A stretch of 64,000 nt of DNA from Exiguobacterium aurantiacum (GCF_024362205.1 NZ_CP101462.1:586501-650500), one strand, 5' to 3'. Numbered from the stretch's first letter, positions 27,880-36,989 are shown. Numbers and translations are program-made. Notes: generated from the letters alone by a model not told the origin.

Positions 27880-27915
27880 AGGCCTGACAGCGCGTTACGC
27901 GCCGTCAGGCCTTTG
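27880..27915. terminator. bidirectional terminator between galM and second protease
   Basis: AGGCCTGAC/GTCAGGCCT with an inner GCGCG-TTA-CGCGC stem is followed by TTTG on the plus strand and, read the other way, by GCTTTTTC. It serves the convergent galM and protease genes. Confidence 0.88.
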
Positions 27916-27934
27916 TTTACATCACATACAGTTT

Positions 27935-30307
27935 TTAAAAGTATCTTAATCCAAATGCTCTGACATATCCATTCGAGTCATAATCTGCCCAAAATGTCGT
28001 CTTTTTTGTTGGTTTGTACTCCACAGTTCCTGCATTCTCATAGCTCATGATCAATTTATTACTTACAAAATACGCACTTGTATGGGTTTCATTTTTCGGG
28101 AACTTCCTATGGACCTTTGGTGCTCCAAGCGCGCTTGTCACTTCCGTCAATTTAACTTTTCGATTATCGAAAGATGGCATCGTCATGATGTCACCAATAT
28201 GATTCGGATATTTGTCATCGTATCCAATCGTCCCATAGATAAAAGGTCCTTTTACTTTTCCGAATACGCAACAGCCTGTTTGATAGTATCCATAAGATGC
28301 ATTTTTCCCTGTTATTTTCATGCGGTCATACAATTTTGCCTCTGCCTTATACATCGTGCCTTTTTTCGCAGCTGCGTAATGTTGCTTCAAATAAGTAGCA
28401 TTACTCGTTTTGAAGACAGTGACGGTAATTGTCTTTAGCTTGCTTTTATTTTTCGCAGCATCAACAGCATAGAGTGAGAACTTGGTCCCGCTTGTTTGTG
28501 TCTTGAATGTAAATTTGAAAAGACCTTTTGAGTCAGCTTTTGTACTAGCGACTTTTGTTTTCCCTTTATAGAGGTACACCAATGCCTTGGCTTCCGTTTT
28601 TCCCGTCAGGCTCGTGCTTTTCGTATTTACACTACTAGATGTTGGTGTAGGAGGTGCCGTTTTATCTGTTACTTTAACAAGTACCGACTTGCTCTTGTTT
28701 TTAGCGGCATCTATTACATAAACCGTCAATGTGGATCCTGCTTTTTGTTTAGCTAGTTTTACTGAAAATTTTCCGGAAACAGATGTCGCTTGACCCACTT
28801 TTTTGCTTCCGTTCATAACGATGACCGTGCTTTTACTCTCAGCTGTACCAGTAAGTACAGTCATCGCATCAGAGAACGCTGAGACTTTTGGCGCGACCGG
28901 AGCCGTTTTATCGATGACTTTAAACGTTGTCACGGAGCTTCTGTTCTTTTGGGTGTCTTCTACCGCTACATAGAGAGTGGAGCCGCCTGTTTGTTTTGGA
29001 ACTGGAATTGTAAACTTGCCTTTTTGACTTTGTTTGAGTTGGCCTATGACCTGTTTTGAAGCATTGTATACGTAAATAGTGCCTCCTGGGACATCATATG
29101 GAAGTTGTCCCGTCACTTGCGTTGCTTGATCTGTAAATGCGTCCACGACAACTGGACCGTACATTGACGTATTGACGGCTGCTGACGCATTGACACGACC
29201 GTATCCGTAATCGTCATCTTTTCCTCGTGCTCCGAGATCATCCGCCGTATCAATCAAACGTTTAACGATTTGATCGCCTGTTAAAGAGGGGGCGTTCGCT
29301 TTAATTAGTGCTGCAACACCGGCGACGACAGGAGATGCCATGGAAGTTCCGCTCATCACACCGTAGCTATCATAGGGTAATGTCGAGTAAATAGAGCTAC
29401 CTGGGGCTGAAATATCAATTGTCGACCCATAGTTTGAGAAATAAGACGGTGAATCCCATGATGTCGTCGAGGCAACGGATACCACATGTTCGTAAGCGGC
29501 AGGGTACCATGGATCGTCTGTCGCATCGTTTCCAGCTGCTGCAACGATCACTACTCCAGCATCATGTGCGTATTTAATAGCTTCTTGATTTAACCAGCTG
29601 TAATAATAACTACCTAAACTCATATTAATGATGTCAGCGCCATTGTCTACCGCATAATAAATGGCTTTGATGACATCTGAAGAGTAAGCGCCGTCCCCTT
29701 CAAATACATTGATAGGCATGATTTTTGTTTTTGGAGCAACTCCTGCTCCTCCTGTGTAATTATCAATTTGACCAGCGATGATTCCCGCGACGTGTGTTCC
29801 GTGTTCGCCCACTGGAATTGTCTCATCCCAACCTTCAACCATGTCAAAGGGATGAATGATGTTATTTTCTAAATCCTCATGATATAAATCAATTCCATCA
29901 TCAATCACAGCAACAATGACGTTTGTCGATCCCTTTGTTCTATTCCAAGCCTCTTTTGTCTCAATATTTTTGTGGTGTGATTGAAGAAATAAATCCGAAT
30001 CATTTGGTGTATAAGCGTGTTGTAAAAGATAATCAGGTTCTACTCTTACTACTTCTGGTTGGGACTTTAACTCACTAATATATTCACTCAACGTTTTCTC
30101 TGTCGGTACGTCTACTGTATAAATTGCTGAAGAATTACTTGTTTTCTTTACAAGCATTTCTTGTGATGTGTTTGTCACATTATTTCCTTTAACTTGAACA
30201 ATGACTCGATCAATTTGTTCTTTAGTACCTTCCGCACTCGTAACATCTGACCAACCTATAGCCCCTGATACAAAAAGAAGACCAATTGCCCATTTCGCCC
30301 ACATCAT
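27935..30307 (-). CDS. secreted subtilisin-like (S8) protease with Ig-like modules
   Basis: A 790-residue secreted serine protease, paralogous to the split gene at 7835. A signal peptide ends near TSAEG; an I9-like propeptide (RVIVQVKGNN) follows. Triad residues lie in VAVIDDGIDLYHED (Asp), VGEHGTHVAGII (His) and VMSGTSMASPVV (Ser). Three Ig-like modules beginning DKTAP (about 395-640) come next. The last 150 residues form a domain not shared with the paralogue: YLKQHYAAAKKGTMYKAE through YDSNGYVRAFGLRYF, with a YYQTGCCVFGKVKG segment. I do not recognise that domain. GGGAGG lies upstream of MMW. The coding DNA is more AT-rich than the gal operon beside it. Confidence 0.9.
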   Translation of the reverse strand: MMWAKWAIGLLFVSGAIGWSDVTSAEGTKEQIDRVIVQVKGNNVTNTSQEMLVKKTSNSSAIYTVDVPTEKTLSEYISELKSQPEVVRVEPDYLLQHAYTPNDSDLFLQSHHKNIETKEAWNRTKGSTNVIVAVIDDGIDLYHEDLENNIIHPFDMVEGWDETIPVGEHGTHVAGIIAGQIDNYTGGAGVAPKTKIMPINVFEGDGAYSSDVIKAIYYAVDNGADIINMSLGSYYYSWLNQEAIKYAHDAGVVIVAAAGNDATDDPWYPAAYEHVVSVASTTSWDSPSYFSNYGSTIDISAPGSSIYSTLPYDSYGVMSGTSMASPVVAGVAALIKANAPSLTGDQIVKRLIDTADDLGARGKDDDYGYGRVNASAAVNTSMYGPVVVDAFTDQATQVTGQLPYDVPGGTIYVYNASKQVIGQLKQSQKGKFTIPVPKQTGGSTLYVAVEDTQKNRSSVTTFKVIDKTAPVAPKVSAFSDAMTVLTGTAESKSTVIVMNGSKKVGQATSVSGKFSVKLAKQKAGSTLTVYVIDAAKNKSKSVLVKVTDKTAPPTPTSSSVNTKSTSLTGKTEAKALVYLYKGKTKVASTKADSKGLFKFTFKTQTSGTKFSLYAVDAAKNKSKLKTITVTVFKTSNATYLKQHYAAAKKGTMYKAEAKLYDRMKITGKNASYGYYQTGCCVFGKVKGPFIYGTIGYDDKYPNHIGDIMTMPSFDNRKVKLTEVTSALGAPKVHRKFPKNETHTSAYFVSNKLIMSYENAGTVEYKPTKKTTFWADYDSNGYVRAFGLRYF

Positions 30308-30429
30308 TCCTCATCCTCCCACAATCATTGGTTCTTATAAAAATACCACAAAAAGGTAATATTTACTTTTTGAATAAATGATAATACTTTTAATTACATT
30401 TATCATGGCAAATAGAGTGATTTTATGTA

Positions 30430-31755
30430 TCATGCTTTGATGATATACAAACTAGCGAACACGTCGGTCACCATTTCGCTAAACGAACGGAACGATGAGT
30501 CGTCAATCAGTGACGTCATTGCTTCTTTCACGACAGTTGCATTCGTCCAATCGGGAACGTCGGTCATCTCAGTGTAAATGCGGGTGAACTTTTTCCCTTC
30601 TTGTTTTCCGGACTTCCAAAACGAGATGTTTTTCGCTTCGAGTGCCTCCAGAAGCGGGAGACGTTCGGCATAATCAATCGGTCCAACTTCCACATAGAGT
30701 TTAAGACGCTTGCTACCTTTCCGTTCGAACCAGATGATCAGTCCGTAGTTGAGCCAATAGCGGTTCAATCGGTCCATCTGTTCCAAGTACGGTAGCCAAT
30801 CGTTCATAACGAAGTTCGGCACGCGAGTGTGTGCGGAGTAGGTCATGATCGCCTGTTCGTTCACAAACTCGAGGAACGCTTGGTGGACGATGTTGCCGCC
30901 GGTTTTAAAGATATAGTCGATGGTTTGTCGCTTGCGGTTATAGATAAGCAGGAGATGTCGTCTCGTCTCCGCGTCGAACGTATCAAGCGTTTTGACAGCT
31001 TGGCGTAGCTCGATTTGTTTATGCTTTGCCGGATTGGCATTCGCATACAACAAATGAATCGCGGAGGCATAATCTTGATACAGCTCGAGCGCCGTGTTCA
31101 TCGTCTCCTCGTCATCGACGAGCCGTTCCTCGAGTAGCGCGATATAATACGTTAGAAAGTCGTAAATATTGTCGGCGATTGTCGCACGGTTCAACTCGAG
31201 TTCTTGGGTGATCATCAGACGGACGTCCTCATAGTCGAGGAACCAATAGTCGTTGTGAGACGGGGCATCACTCGAGAGCGTCAAATAGACCGGCAAGATG
31301 TTCCGATTCGGAAATGTCTCGTGGACGTGGTCAAAGTAATGACTGAGTTGGCCGGCCGACTCGTTCGAATGAAACTTGTTTTCGATGAGCAACATCAAGT
31401 TCAGCGATGGAATATCGATCAATAAGTCGATTGAGCCATTCCCGGTCCACCACTCGCGATGGACCGTGACGTCCGAGAGTGGGGCGTGAAGGAATGGTAA
31501 ATAGTCGATGCCGACGATCTTTTCTTCGTTCTCCGGCTTCGTGATTAAGTTCATCAAGACTTTCCGCAAAAAGAAGCTACCGAGCCGATGGTTCTCGTTC
31601 GGGTCGAACAGCCAGGCGAGGACGTTCGAGTGACGAATCTCGTACTGATCGACGCGGAGCACCTTGAGCGGATTGAATTGATGGAACTGCTGGTGGAGAC
31701 GGTTGAATTCGGTCGAGTTTTCGAGTTGTAAGATGGTGTCGAGTGAATAAGTCAT
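30430..31755 (-). CDS. PD-(D/E)XK nuclease superfamily protein (PF14281-like)
   Basis: A 441-residue protein. RHSNVLAWLFDPNENHRLG near residue 40, then a nuclease core with Asp in GNGSIDLLIDIPS and the E-x-K pair in MLLIENKFHSNE near residue 125, give the PD-(D/E)XK signature of the PDDEXK_4 group. DYWFLDYEDVRLMI closes the core. The C-terminal half is helical and ends in a FERKGSKRLKLYVEVG beta segment. ATG 31755 lies five bases after AAAGGAG; the longer frame overlaps the gene upstream. It is the last gene of a three-gene operon with a 16-base gap. Proteins of this group are often found near defence genes, but no function is established here. Confidence 0.75.
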   Translation of the reverse strand: MTYSLDTILQLENSTEFNRLHQQFHQFNPLKVLRVDQYEIRHSNVLAWLFDPNENHRLGSFFLRKVLMNLITKPENEEKIVGIDYLPFLHAPLSDVTVHREWWTGNGSIDLLIDIPSLNLMLLIENKFHSNESAGQLSHYFDHVHETFPNRNILPVYLTLSSDAPSHNDYWFLDYEDVRLMITQELELNRATIADNIYDFLTYYIALLEERLVDDEETMNTALELYQDYASAIHLLYANANPAKHKQIELRQAVKTLDTFDAETRRHLLLIYNRKRQTIDYIFKTGGNIVHQAFLEFVNEQAIMTYSAHTRVPNFVMNDWLPYLEQMDRLNRYWLNYGLIIWFERKGSKRLKLYVEVGPIDYAERLPLLEALEAKNISFWKSGKQEGKKFTRIYTEMTDVPDWTNATVVKEAMTSLIDDSSFRSFSEMVTDVFASLYIIKA

Positions 31756-31771
31756 AAGAACTCCTTTATCA

Positions 31772-33277
31772 TCAATATTCGCCGCTAAGCTTTTTCCATT
31801 CTTGCTCAAGGTGGGCATCAACTGCTTTCCAGTCGTACACGTCTTTCCCGAGCACATGCTTCAGTTCTTGCATCGAGGCGAACGCGAAGCGGCTCCAGGC
31901 GACGTAGTTCAAACGCGTCGCAAATAACATCGGGACGTTACCACTTCGGATATAGGCGTCCATTCCATCGGTCAGGCATAGCGCACCGTGGCCGACGAGC
32001 AGCATCTTCCGGAGCGTCGGTTTATTGCCGACGGGAATCGATTCGAGCCAACCGTTCTTGTGATAAAACAGGCTCTTCAAGCCCCAAAGCAGACGGATGA
32101 CGAGTTCGTTGAAGACGACCGGTACCGCCATCGCCACACCGTGACGTGCATCATAGCCACTCTCGAACACTTTCGTCGAGAAGTCGGCAAACGAGAGTGT
32201 CTGTCCTTTATGCGAAACTTGTCCAAAGTCGGCGAATTGGAACAGCTCAAAGAACGGGAGCGGGATACCGGCGCCGCGACGACCGTTGTCGTGACCGCGC
32301 ACACCACTCGAACCTGATACGTCAGATAAGAGGTGACCGAACCAGTTGGCAAACCCGGCGAACAGCTTAGCCAGTAGGTTGCCACCTTGTAGCCTTTGCG
32401 TACCATCTTCTTTTGGCTCGAGCCGAAGCAGGCGACCGTCCGAGACGAAGCTTGCCTTGTCTGTGAACTGATCCAAAATCGAGAAGAATAAGCCAATGAT
32501 GTCCGGTGCGTGGGCGAGCGATTTCAAATGGTGGTCCGACGGACGCATATTCAGTGTGGCTTCGCCCATCTTCAAATCCTGCGCATACCGCGCGTCATAG
32601 TTCACTTTGAAACGGCGCTCCAAAAAACCAATGGCGCTCGCGATCGAATCCGGTTGCTTACGGAGGCGGGCTCCGTTCTTTTTATCTTGTTTCCAGACGA
32701 GATTCGCAAATTTGATCACGACGTTGTCGACCTTCTCATCTGACCACTTCCCGAGTTTACTGTCTGTCGGGGAGCCGACGAAGAAACTGTCAATCAACCC
32801 AGCGACAAGACCGCTGAAGGACGCCATCATATAATCGTAGCGGTCACATGCCGCTTCCTTCAGCAAGAACTCTTCTTTGAACGTTGTCGCCAAATCGTGA
32901 CGCTGTCGTGCCGTCAACAGATGGGCGAACGGATCGTCGAGCCCGGTCACATCATGTCGCGCCGCATACATATCGAGTTCGGTCAAATACATATTCCAAG
33001 AGACGTCCGATACTTGGACAGGTTCCAGGTCGTCGAATGTTGGGACGGCTAGCGGTGCCAACTGAGGTGAAGCTGTTTCTGGTACCTGTCCATTCATGAG
33101 TCGCATCATGTCGTCGAACAAGTTGTCGAGTGCTGCCGATTGAGCATCTTGCGTATCTTCAAGTTGATGTAAGTGTGAATGGATGTCACCTAAACGTTGC
33201 TTGGCCTGTGCGGCTTGATGTTGCTGGACGAGTAACGCTTTTGCCTTATCAATGATGTCTTGTTCGGACCGGTTCAT
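31772..33277 (-). CDS. uncharacterised 501-residue protein
   Basis: I do not recognise this family. The first 75 residues are a polar coiled coil (KALLVQQHQAAQAKQRLGDI...LHQLEDTQDAQ). The middle has an amphipathic/hydrophobic stretch, MMASFSGLVAGLIDSFFVG (about 150-168), and another around LLAKLFAGFANWFGHLLSD (about 300). The C-terminal third (HGVAMAVPVVFNELVIRLLWGL, KMLLVGHGALCLTDGMDAYI) is moderately hydrophobic without clear spans. The start ATG overlaps the stop of the upstream split gene (ATGA), proving the ancestral operon order. It may associate with membranes and work with the nuclease downstream and the PH-like protein upstream. Confidence 0.75.
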   Translation of the reverse strand: MNRSEQDIIDKAKALLVQQHQAAQAKQRLGDIHSHLHQLEDTQDAQSAALDNLFDDMMRLMNGQVPETASPQLAPLAVPTFDDLEPVQVSDVSWNMYLTELDMYAARHDVTGLDDPFAHLLTARQRHDLATTFKEEFLLKEAACDRYDYMMASFSGLVAGLIDSFFVGSPTDSKLGKWSDEKVDNVVIKFANLVWKQDKKNGARLRKQPDSIASAIGFLERRFKVNYDARYAQDLKMGEATLNMRPSDHHLKSLAHAPDIIGLFFSILDQFTDKASFVSDGRLLRLEPKEDGTQRLQGGNLLAKLFAGFANWFGHLLSDVSGSSGVRGHDNGRRGAGIPLPFFELFQFADFGQVSHKGQTLSFADFSTKVFESGYDARHGVAMAVPVVFNELVIRLLWGLKSLFYHKNGWLESIPVGNKPTLRKMLLVGHGALCLTDGMDAYIRSGNVPMLFATRLNYVAWSRFAFASMQELKHVLGKDVYDWKAVDAHLEQEWKKLSGEY

Positions 33278-33492
33278 TTATCACCGAAGACGTTCTTTAC
33301 GAGACGCTTCGCCCCACCGGTCACTTCGGCCAGACCGCCACCTGACATTTTAACTAAATCAGGCGAGAATTCTCCCTCCTCTAAGCGTCTGGGGGCGAAG
33401 CCCAGCGTAGGTGGGAGATGAATCGCCCGTCTTGGCAAAATTGTATGTGCTTGATATAATCAGTGTAACCAATCAAAAGGACTGATATATCA

Positions 33493-33891
33493 ATGAAAAT
33501 GGACACAAATAAACATTCAGTCTTTCTTCTGAATTACCACCTCGTCTTGGTAGTCAAATATAGACGCAAGGTGATTGACGACGACGTCTCGGAGTTCGCG
33601 AGACAGACGTTCGAACGGATCGGCGCGTCATACCATATCACACTGACCGAATGGAATCATGACGGTGATCATATCCATGTGTTGTTCAAGGCTCACCCGA
33701 ACACAGAGATGTCGAAGTTTCTGAACGCCTACAAGAGCGCCAGTAGCCGACTGATCAAACGAGACTTTCCACACGTCAAGATACGACTGTGGAAAGAAAT
33801 GTTCTGGTCTCGAAGCTACTGCCTCGTGACGACCGGCGGTGCGACGGTCGACGTCATCAGGCAATACATCGAAAAACAAGGAAAGGAGTGA
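33493..33891 (+). CDS. tnpA: IS200/IS605 transposase TnpA (Y1 HUH)
   Basis: A 132-residue single-strand transposase. The HUH pair lies in NHDGDHIHVLFKAHP, and the catalytic Tyr in VIRQYIEKQGKE near residue 126. KYRRKVIDDDV and the FLNAYKSASSRLIKR helix are typical. Length is normal for the family. AAAGGA lies about ten bases before the ATG. Its stop codon overlaps the tnpB ribosome site. Confidence 0.94.
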   Translation: MKMDTNKHSVFLLNYHLVLVVKYRRKVIDDDVSEFARQTFERIGASYHITLTEWNHDGDHIHVLFKAHPNTEMSKFLNAYKSASSRLIKRDFPHVKIRLWKEMFWSRSYCLVTTGGATVDVIRQYIEKQGKE

Positions 33892-33896
33892 TCACT

Positions 33897-34988
33897 TTGC
33901 TGAGGGCGTACAAGTTTCGACTATACCCGACGAAACCGCAACGAGAATCCTTCATGAAGACGTTCGGTTGCGTCCGTTTCGTCTACAACAAGATGCTCGA
34001 AGAACGGATCCGACTGTATGAAGAGTCGAAGCTGAACCCCGACGCAAAGCAGAAGCTCCCGACCCCGGCGAAGTATAAGCCCGAATTCCCTTTCTTGAAA
34101 GAAGTCGATAGCTTGTCTCTGGCGAATGCCCAGATGGACTTAAATAAGGCGTATGCCAACTTCTTCCGCGACAAATCTGTGGGGTTCCCGAAGTTCAAAT
34201 CGAAGCACAGCGACCGTGCCTCCTACACGACCAACAATCAGAACGGGAACGTCCGGATCGAGGACGGGAAGGTGAAACTTCCTAAGATCGGCTTCGTGAA
34301 GTTCAAACAACATCGTTCTTTCGAGGGAATCATCAAGTCCGCGACAATCTCGATGACGAAGACAGGCAAGTTCTTCGTCTCCATTCTTGTCAATCAAGGT
34401 GAAGAAAAGTGGATTCCTGCTAAGAACAAAATCGGCATCGACCTCGGGTTAGAACACTTCGCCATCATGACAAATGATGACATGGTTTCTGAGAAGATCG
34501 ACAACCCTCGTTTCCTTCGCAAGTCGGAAGAAAAGGTCGAGAAGGCACAGCGAGCTTTGTCTCGTAAGAAAATAGGAAGCAAGAATCGAGAAAAAGCCAA
34601 GCTGATTCTCGCCAAGAAGCACGAGAAGATCGCAAATCAACGTAAAGACTTTCTTCATAAGTTGTCGAAACAAATCGTTGACGAGAACCAAGTCATCGTC
34701 GTGGAGACATTGAAATCTAAGAATATGATGAAGAACCACAAGGTAGCTAAGTCTATTGGAGACGTAAGTTGGTACGAGTTCGTCCGCCAATTGGAGTACA
34801 AATGTAAGTTCTATGGTCGAACGCTTATTAAAGCAGACCAGTGGTTTGCATCAACCCAAATATGTTCTTCTTGCGGCGAGAAAGGCCAGAAGAAGACTAT
34901 GGACGTCCGTGAATGGACGTGTACTTGTGGCGCTCATCATGATCGAGATATCAACGCGAGCATCAACTTGTTGATGTTAGCTGACTAA
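33897..34988 (+). CDS. tnpB: RNA-guided nuclease TnpB of IS605
   Basis: A 363-residue TnpB, an ancestor-type relative of Cas12. The RuvC residues are Asp in KIGIDLGLEHFAIM near residue 182, Glu in VIVVETLKSKNM near 265 and Asp in HDRDINASINLL near 350. The zinc finger CSSCGEKG...CTCG is intact. The TTG at 33897, eight bases after AAGGAG, is the likely start; the frame extends upstream through tnpA without a good site. All catalytic residues are kept, so the nuclease is probably active with an omega-RNA made from the element's right end. Confidence 0.93.
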   Translation: MLRAYKFRLYPTKPQRESFMKTFGCVRFVYNKMLEERIRLYEESKLNPDAKQKLPTPAKYKPEFPFLKEVDSLSLANAQMDLNKAYANFFRDKSVGFPKFKSKHSDRASYTTNNQNGNVRIEDGKVKLPKIGFVKFKQHRSFEGIIKSATISMTKTGKFFVSILVNQGEEKWIPAKNKIGIDLGLEHFAIMTNDDMVSEKIDNPRFLRKSEEKVEKAQRALSRKKIGSKNREKAKLILAKKHEKIANQRKDFLHKLSKQIVDENQVIVVETLKSKNMMKNHKVAKSIGDVSWYEFVRQLEYKCKFYGRTLIKADQWFASTQICSSCGEKGQKKTMDVREWTCTCGAHHDRDINASINLLMLAD

Positions 34989-35109
34989 AAAACCTTCAGG
35001 GCAGGGACTTGCCCGACGAGCTTGGTAAACAATCGTGGCTAGTAAAAGTACGGTCTTCCCAAGAAGCTCCCACTTCAATTCGCGAAGCAAATAAGTGGTG
35101 AGTAGTTCA
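34989..35109 (+). ncRNA. putative omega-RNA scaffold / IS605 right end
   Basis: The 121 bases after tnpB contain GGGCA/TGCCC and CTTC/GAAG small stems and the final CCACTT/AAGTGG hairpin, then end at TTCA. In this family the omega-RNA covers the 3' part of tnpB and the right end, and its guide is the first bases of flanking DNA (here from 35110). Limits are not determined. Confidence 0.55.
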
Positions 35110-35718
35110 CATAAGTGAGCTTATACGTTTCCGGCAAGTCGGCGAGCGGTGTCACTTGCGAGACGTTGACGAGTTCGTCTTCTTGATCTTTTAACGCGGC
35201 AATCCCGTTCAATAGCTCGACGACGCCTTCGATGTTATACGTTGCGAGTTTGTCGGACAGACTGTAATCATATTGCTCAGTGTGCATGACGATGTGAAGT
35301 TTCTCTTTTCGTTTGTCATTCTTATACGTGACTTTGCGGTCCAAATCGACGCGCTGCAAATCTTTGTAGTAGACGCAAATCGGTTTTTCGAGCAACGGTT
35401 TGAAATAGAAGCGGTCACCCAAAAACAACATGCCTTCTTTGCCGCTCTTGAAGAGCGTCGAGTCGTATAAGACGATGACATGTTCCGGGATGGCGTCTTC
35501 CGCGTAATTTTTAATGGCTCCATTCAATTTTTGTCGGGTACGCTCGGGGCGATGTGCGTGCCGTCACCGAGCAAGGTGTGGGCGTATTCTTTCAAATATG
35601 TATTAATATTCATCAAATATCACCTTCCATATATTGTTTATACAGTTATTATATACTTATAGAGAATGGCAGGTAGGGAAAATATTCTAGCTGGTAAACA
35701 ACGATGCGAGGAGCGGCT

Positions 35719-36903
35719 ATGGTGAAGATGATAATGTATATCTTGATTGTTGGGTTAAGCGGAGGAGTGGCCGTGCTCTTGTTTTGGACGGGACGTGCGA
35801 CAAGACTCGTCCATCGGGCTTTGCGACGAGAACTTCAAATGATTCGCGATGAATTGAAACAGGCAGAGCATCACCCGGCCCGACAGTTTGACCTGCTCGA
35901 CCCGGTCTATCGGACAGTCGTGTTTCAAGTCCATTCGAAAGTGAAGATGAAGCGACCCGAATTGGAGCAAGTGGTGAGCGATGAGCTGAATCGATTGATC
36001 AAAAACAAACGATCGGCCATCTGGTCTTCGGTGACTGTGACGGGGCGGAGCGCGTTGGCGTTGATGATGTTGACGGTGAGTCTAGTCGGTGGGTATGCAG
36101 CCTATCATGAGGCGCAAACGATGGATTGGCCCGGTTCAACACAAGTGGCGAGTTCATCGGCTACGATTCTCGACGAGACGTTCGAGTTGCCGGCGCAAGT
36201 CTCATCACCAGAGGAACTTGGTCAGGCACTCGCCTATCATATGAGTCAATTCGATGAAACGTTCAGCATCCGCTATATTGGTAAGAGTCGAGACTTTGAA
36301 CAGACGATGGACGAGGCGTGGGACTGGCTCGAGATGAACCATATTTACGTGTTCCGCCTGTCACGCGGCGGAGAGACGGAGTATCGCGACCATGGCGGCT
36401 ATGTCGACCTGGATGTCGAGTTGGCTTACGATATGAACATCGAGGAAGCGAAACAGATTGAAGCGAGAGTCGACCAAGTCATCGCCGATATGCCGGACGG
36501 GCTGAATGATTACGAGAAAGTGAAATACATAAACGACTATGTCGTCCTGAACACGGCCTACAAGTTAGACAGCCGAGCGAGTCCGTACACGCCGTATTCG
36601 ATTCTCTTCAATGGGGAAGGAGTGTGCGAAGGATACGCGTTAACGACGTTACTTCTATTAGAAGCGGCAGGGGTGGAAGCACGATATATCTCTGGAGAGG
36701 CTGGGACGGAACTACATGCGTGGAATCTCGTGAAGCTCGACGGCGCATGGTACCACTTGGACACGACGTGGAACGATCCGGTGCCGAACCGGCCGGGTGA
36801 GGTCGGGTACGATTATTTCTTGGTGTCCGATGCGACGCTTCAGAAAGATCATACATGGGAGGTCGGAGATTATCCGGTAACCTCAATAGCTGACTTCCGG
36901 TAA
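35719..36903 (+). CDS. membrane-anchored transglutaminase-like protein
   Basis: A 394-residue protein. A membrane span at the N-terminus (about 4-24) and another near 112-132 (ALALMMLTVSLVGGYAAY) enclose a charged segment. The transglutaminase-like core has Cys in GVCEGYALTTLLLLEAAG near 298, His in ELHAWNLVKLDG near 330 and Asp in YHLDTTWNDP near 345. The core is expected outside the membrane. Members act as proteases or cross-linkers and often modify the envelope. ATG 35719 follows GAGGAG by five bases. It is divergent from the split PH-like gene. Confidence 0.85.
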   Translation: MVKMIMYILIVGLSGGVAVLLFWTGRATRLVHRALRRELQMIRDELKQAEHHPARQFDLLDPVYRTVVFQVHSKVKMKRPELEQVVSDELNRLIKNKRSAIWSSVTVTGRSALALMMLTVSLVGGYAAYHEAQTMDWPGSTQVASSSATILDETFELPAQVSSPEELGQALAYHMSQFDETFSIRYIGKSRDFEQTMDEAWDWLEMNHIYVFRLSRGGETEYRDHGGYVDLDVELAYDMNIEEAKQIEARVDQVIADMPDGLNDYEKVKYINDYVVLNTAYKLDSRASPYTPYSILFNGEGVCEGYALTTLLLLEAAGVEARYISGEAGTELHAWNLVKLDGAWYHLDTTWNDPVPNRPGEVGYDYFLVSDATLQKDHTWEVGDYPVTSIADFR

Positions 36904-36925
36904 CTCGTTAACTTAGGAATATATT

Positions 36926-36971
36926 AAAAACCCTGAATGGCGGCACTCGAACGTGCGCATTCAGAGTTTTT
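36926..36971. terminator. bidirectional terminator between transglutaminase and GGDEF-EAL genes
   Basis: AAAAAC-CCTGAATG and CATTCAGAGTTTTT pair across an inner GCAC/GTGC stem. The A- and T-runs on both sides allow use in both directions. Confidence 0.8.
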
Positions 36972-36989
36972 GTGCCATCTTCAATTGTC

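Larger units (their letters stand above)
33354..35109 (+). mobile_element. complete IS200/IS605-family element, about 1756 bp
   Basis: The element carries tnpA and tnpB with subterminal hairpins at both ends and makes no target duplication. In-frame repair of the host gene sets the left edge after TTTTAA (33348-33353) and the right edge at TTCA (35106-35109), with a one-base ambiguity (C). The left hairpin uses TCTCCC (33371-33376) and GGGAGA (33413-33418) around a CTGGG/CCCAG stem. The right hairpin uses CCACTT (35070-35075) and AAGTGG (35093-35098). Insertion 3' of TTTAA suggests TTTAA as the target/TAM sequence. Confidence 0.9.
33274..35613 (-). pseudogene. uncharacterised PH-like protein gene, split by IS200/IS605 and frameshifted
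   Basis: The 5' part (35110-35613) starts at ATG 35613 after GGAAGGTGA and encodes MNINTYLKEYAHTLLGDG, then a shift at an A-run (about 35528-35534), then KNYAEDAIPEHVIVLYDSTL onward. The 3' part (33274-33353) encodes MSGGGLAEVTGGAKRLVKNV and FGDK, and its TGA overlaps the start of the 501-residue gene. Removing the element joins KLTYV to KMSGGG in frame. One extra A in the A-run would restore one reading frame of about 195 residues. The segment LYDSTLFKSGKEGMLFLGDR and the following IPYKD-like CVYYKDLQRVD suggest a PH/GRAM-like beta fold; that is weak inference. The gene is inactive as read unless the shift is a sequencing error and the C-terminus is dispensable. Confidence 0.75.
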
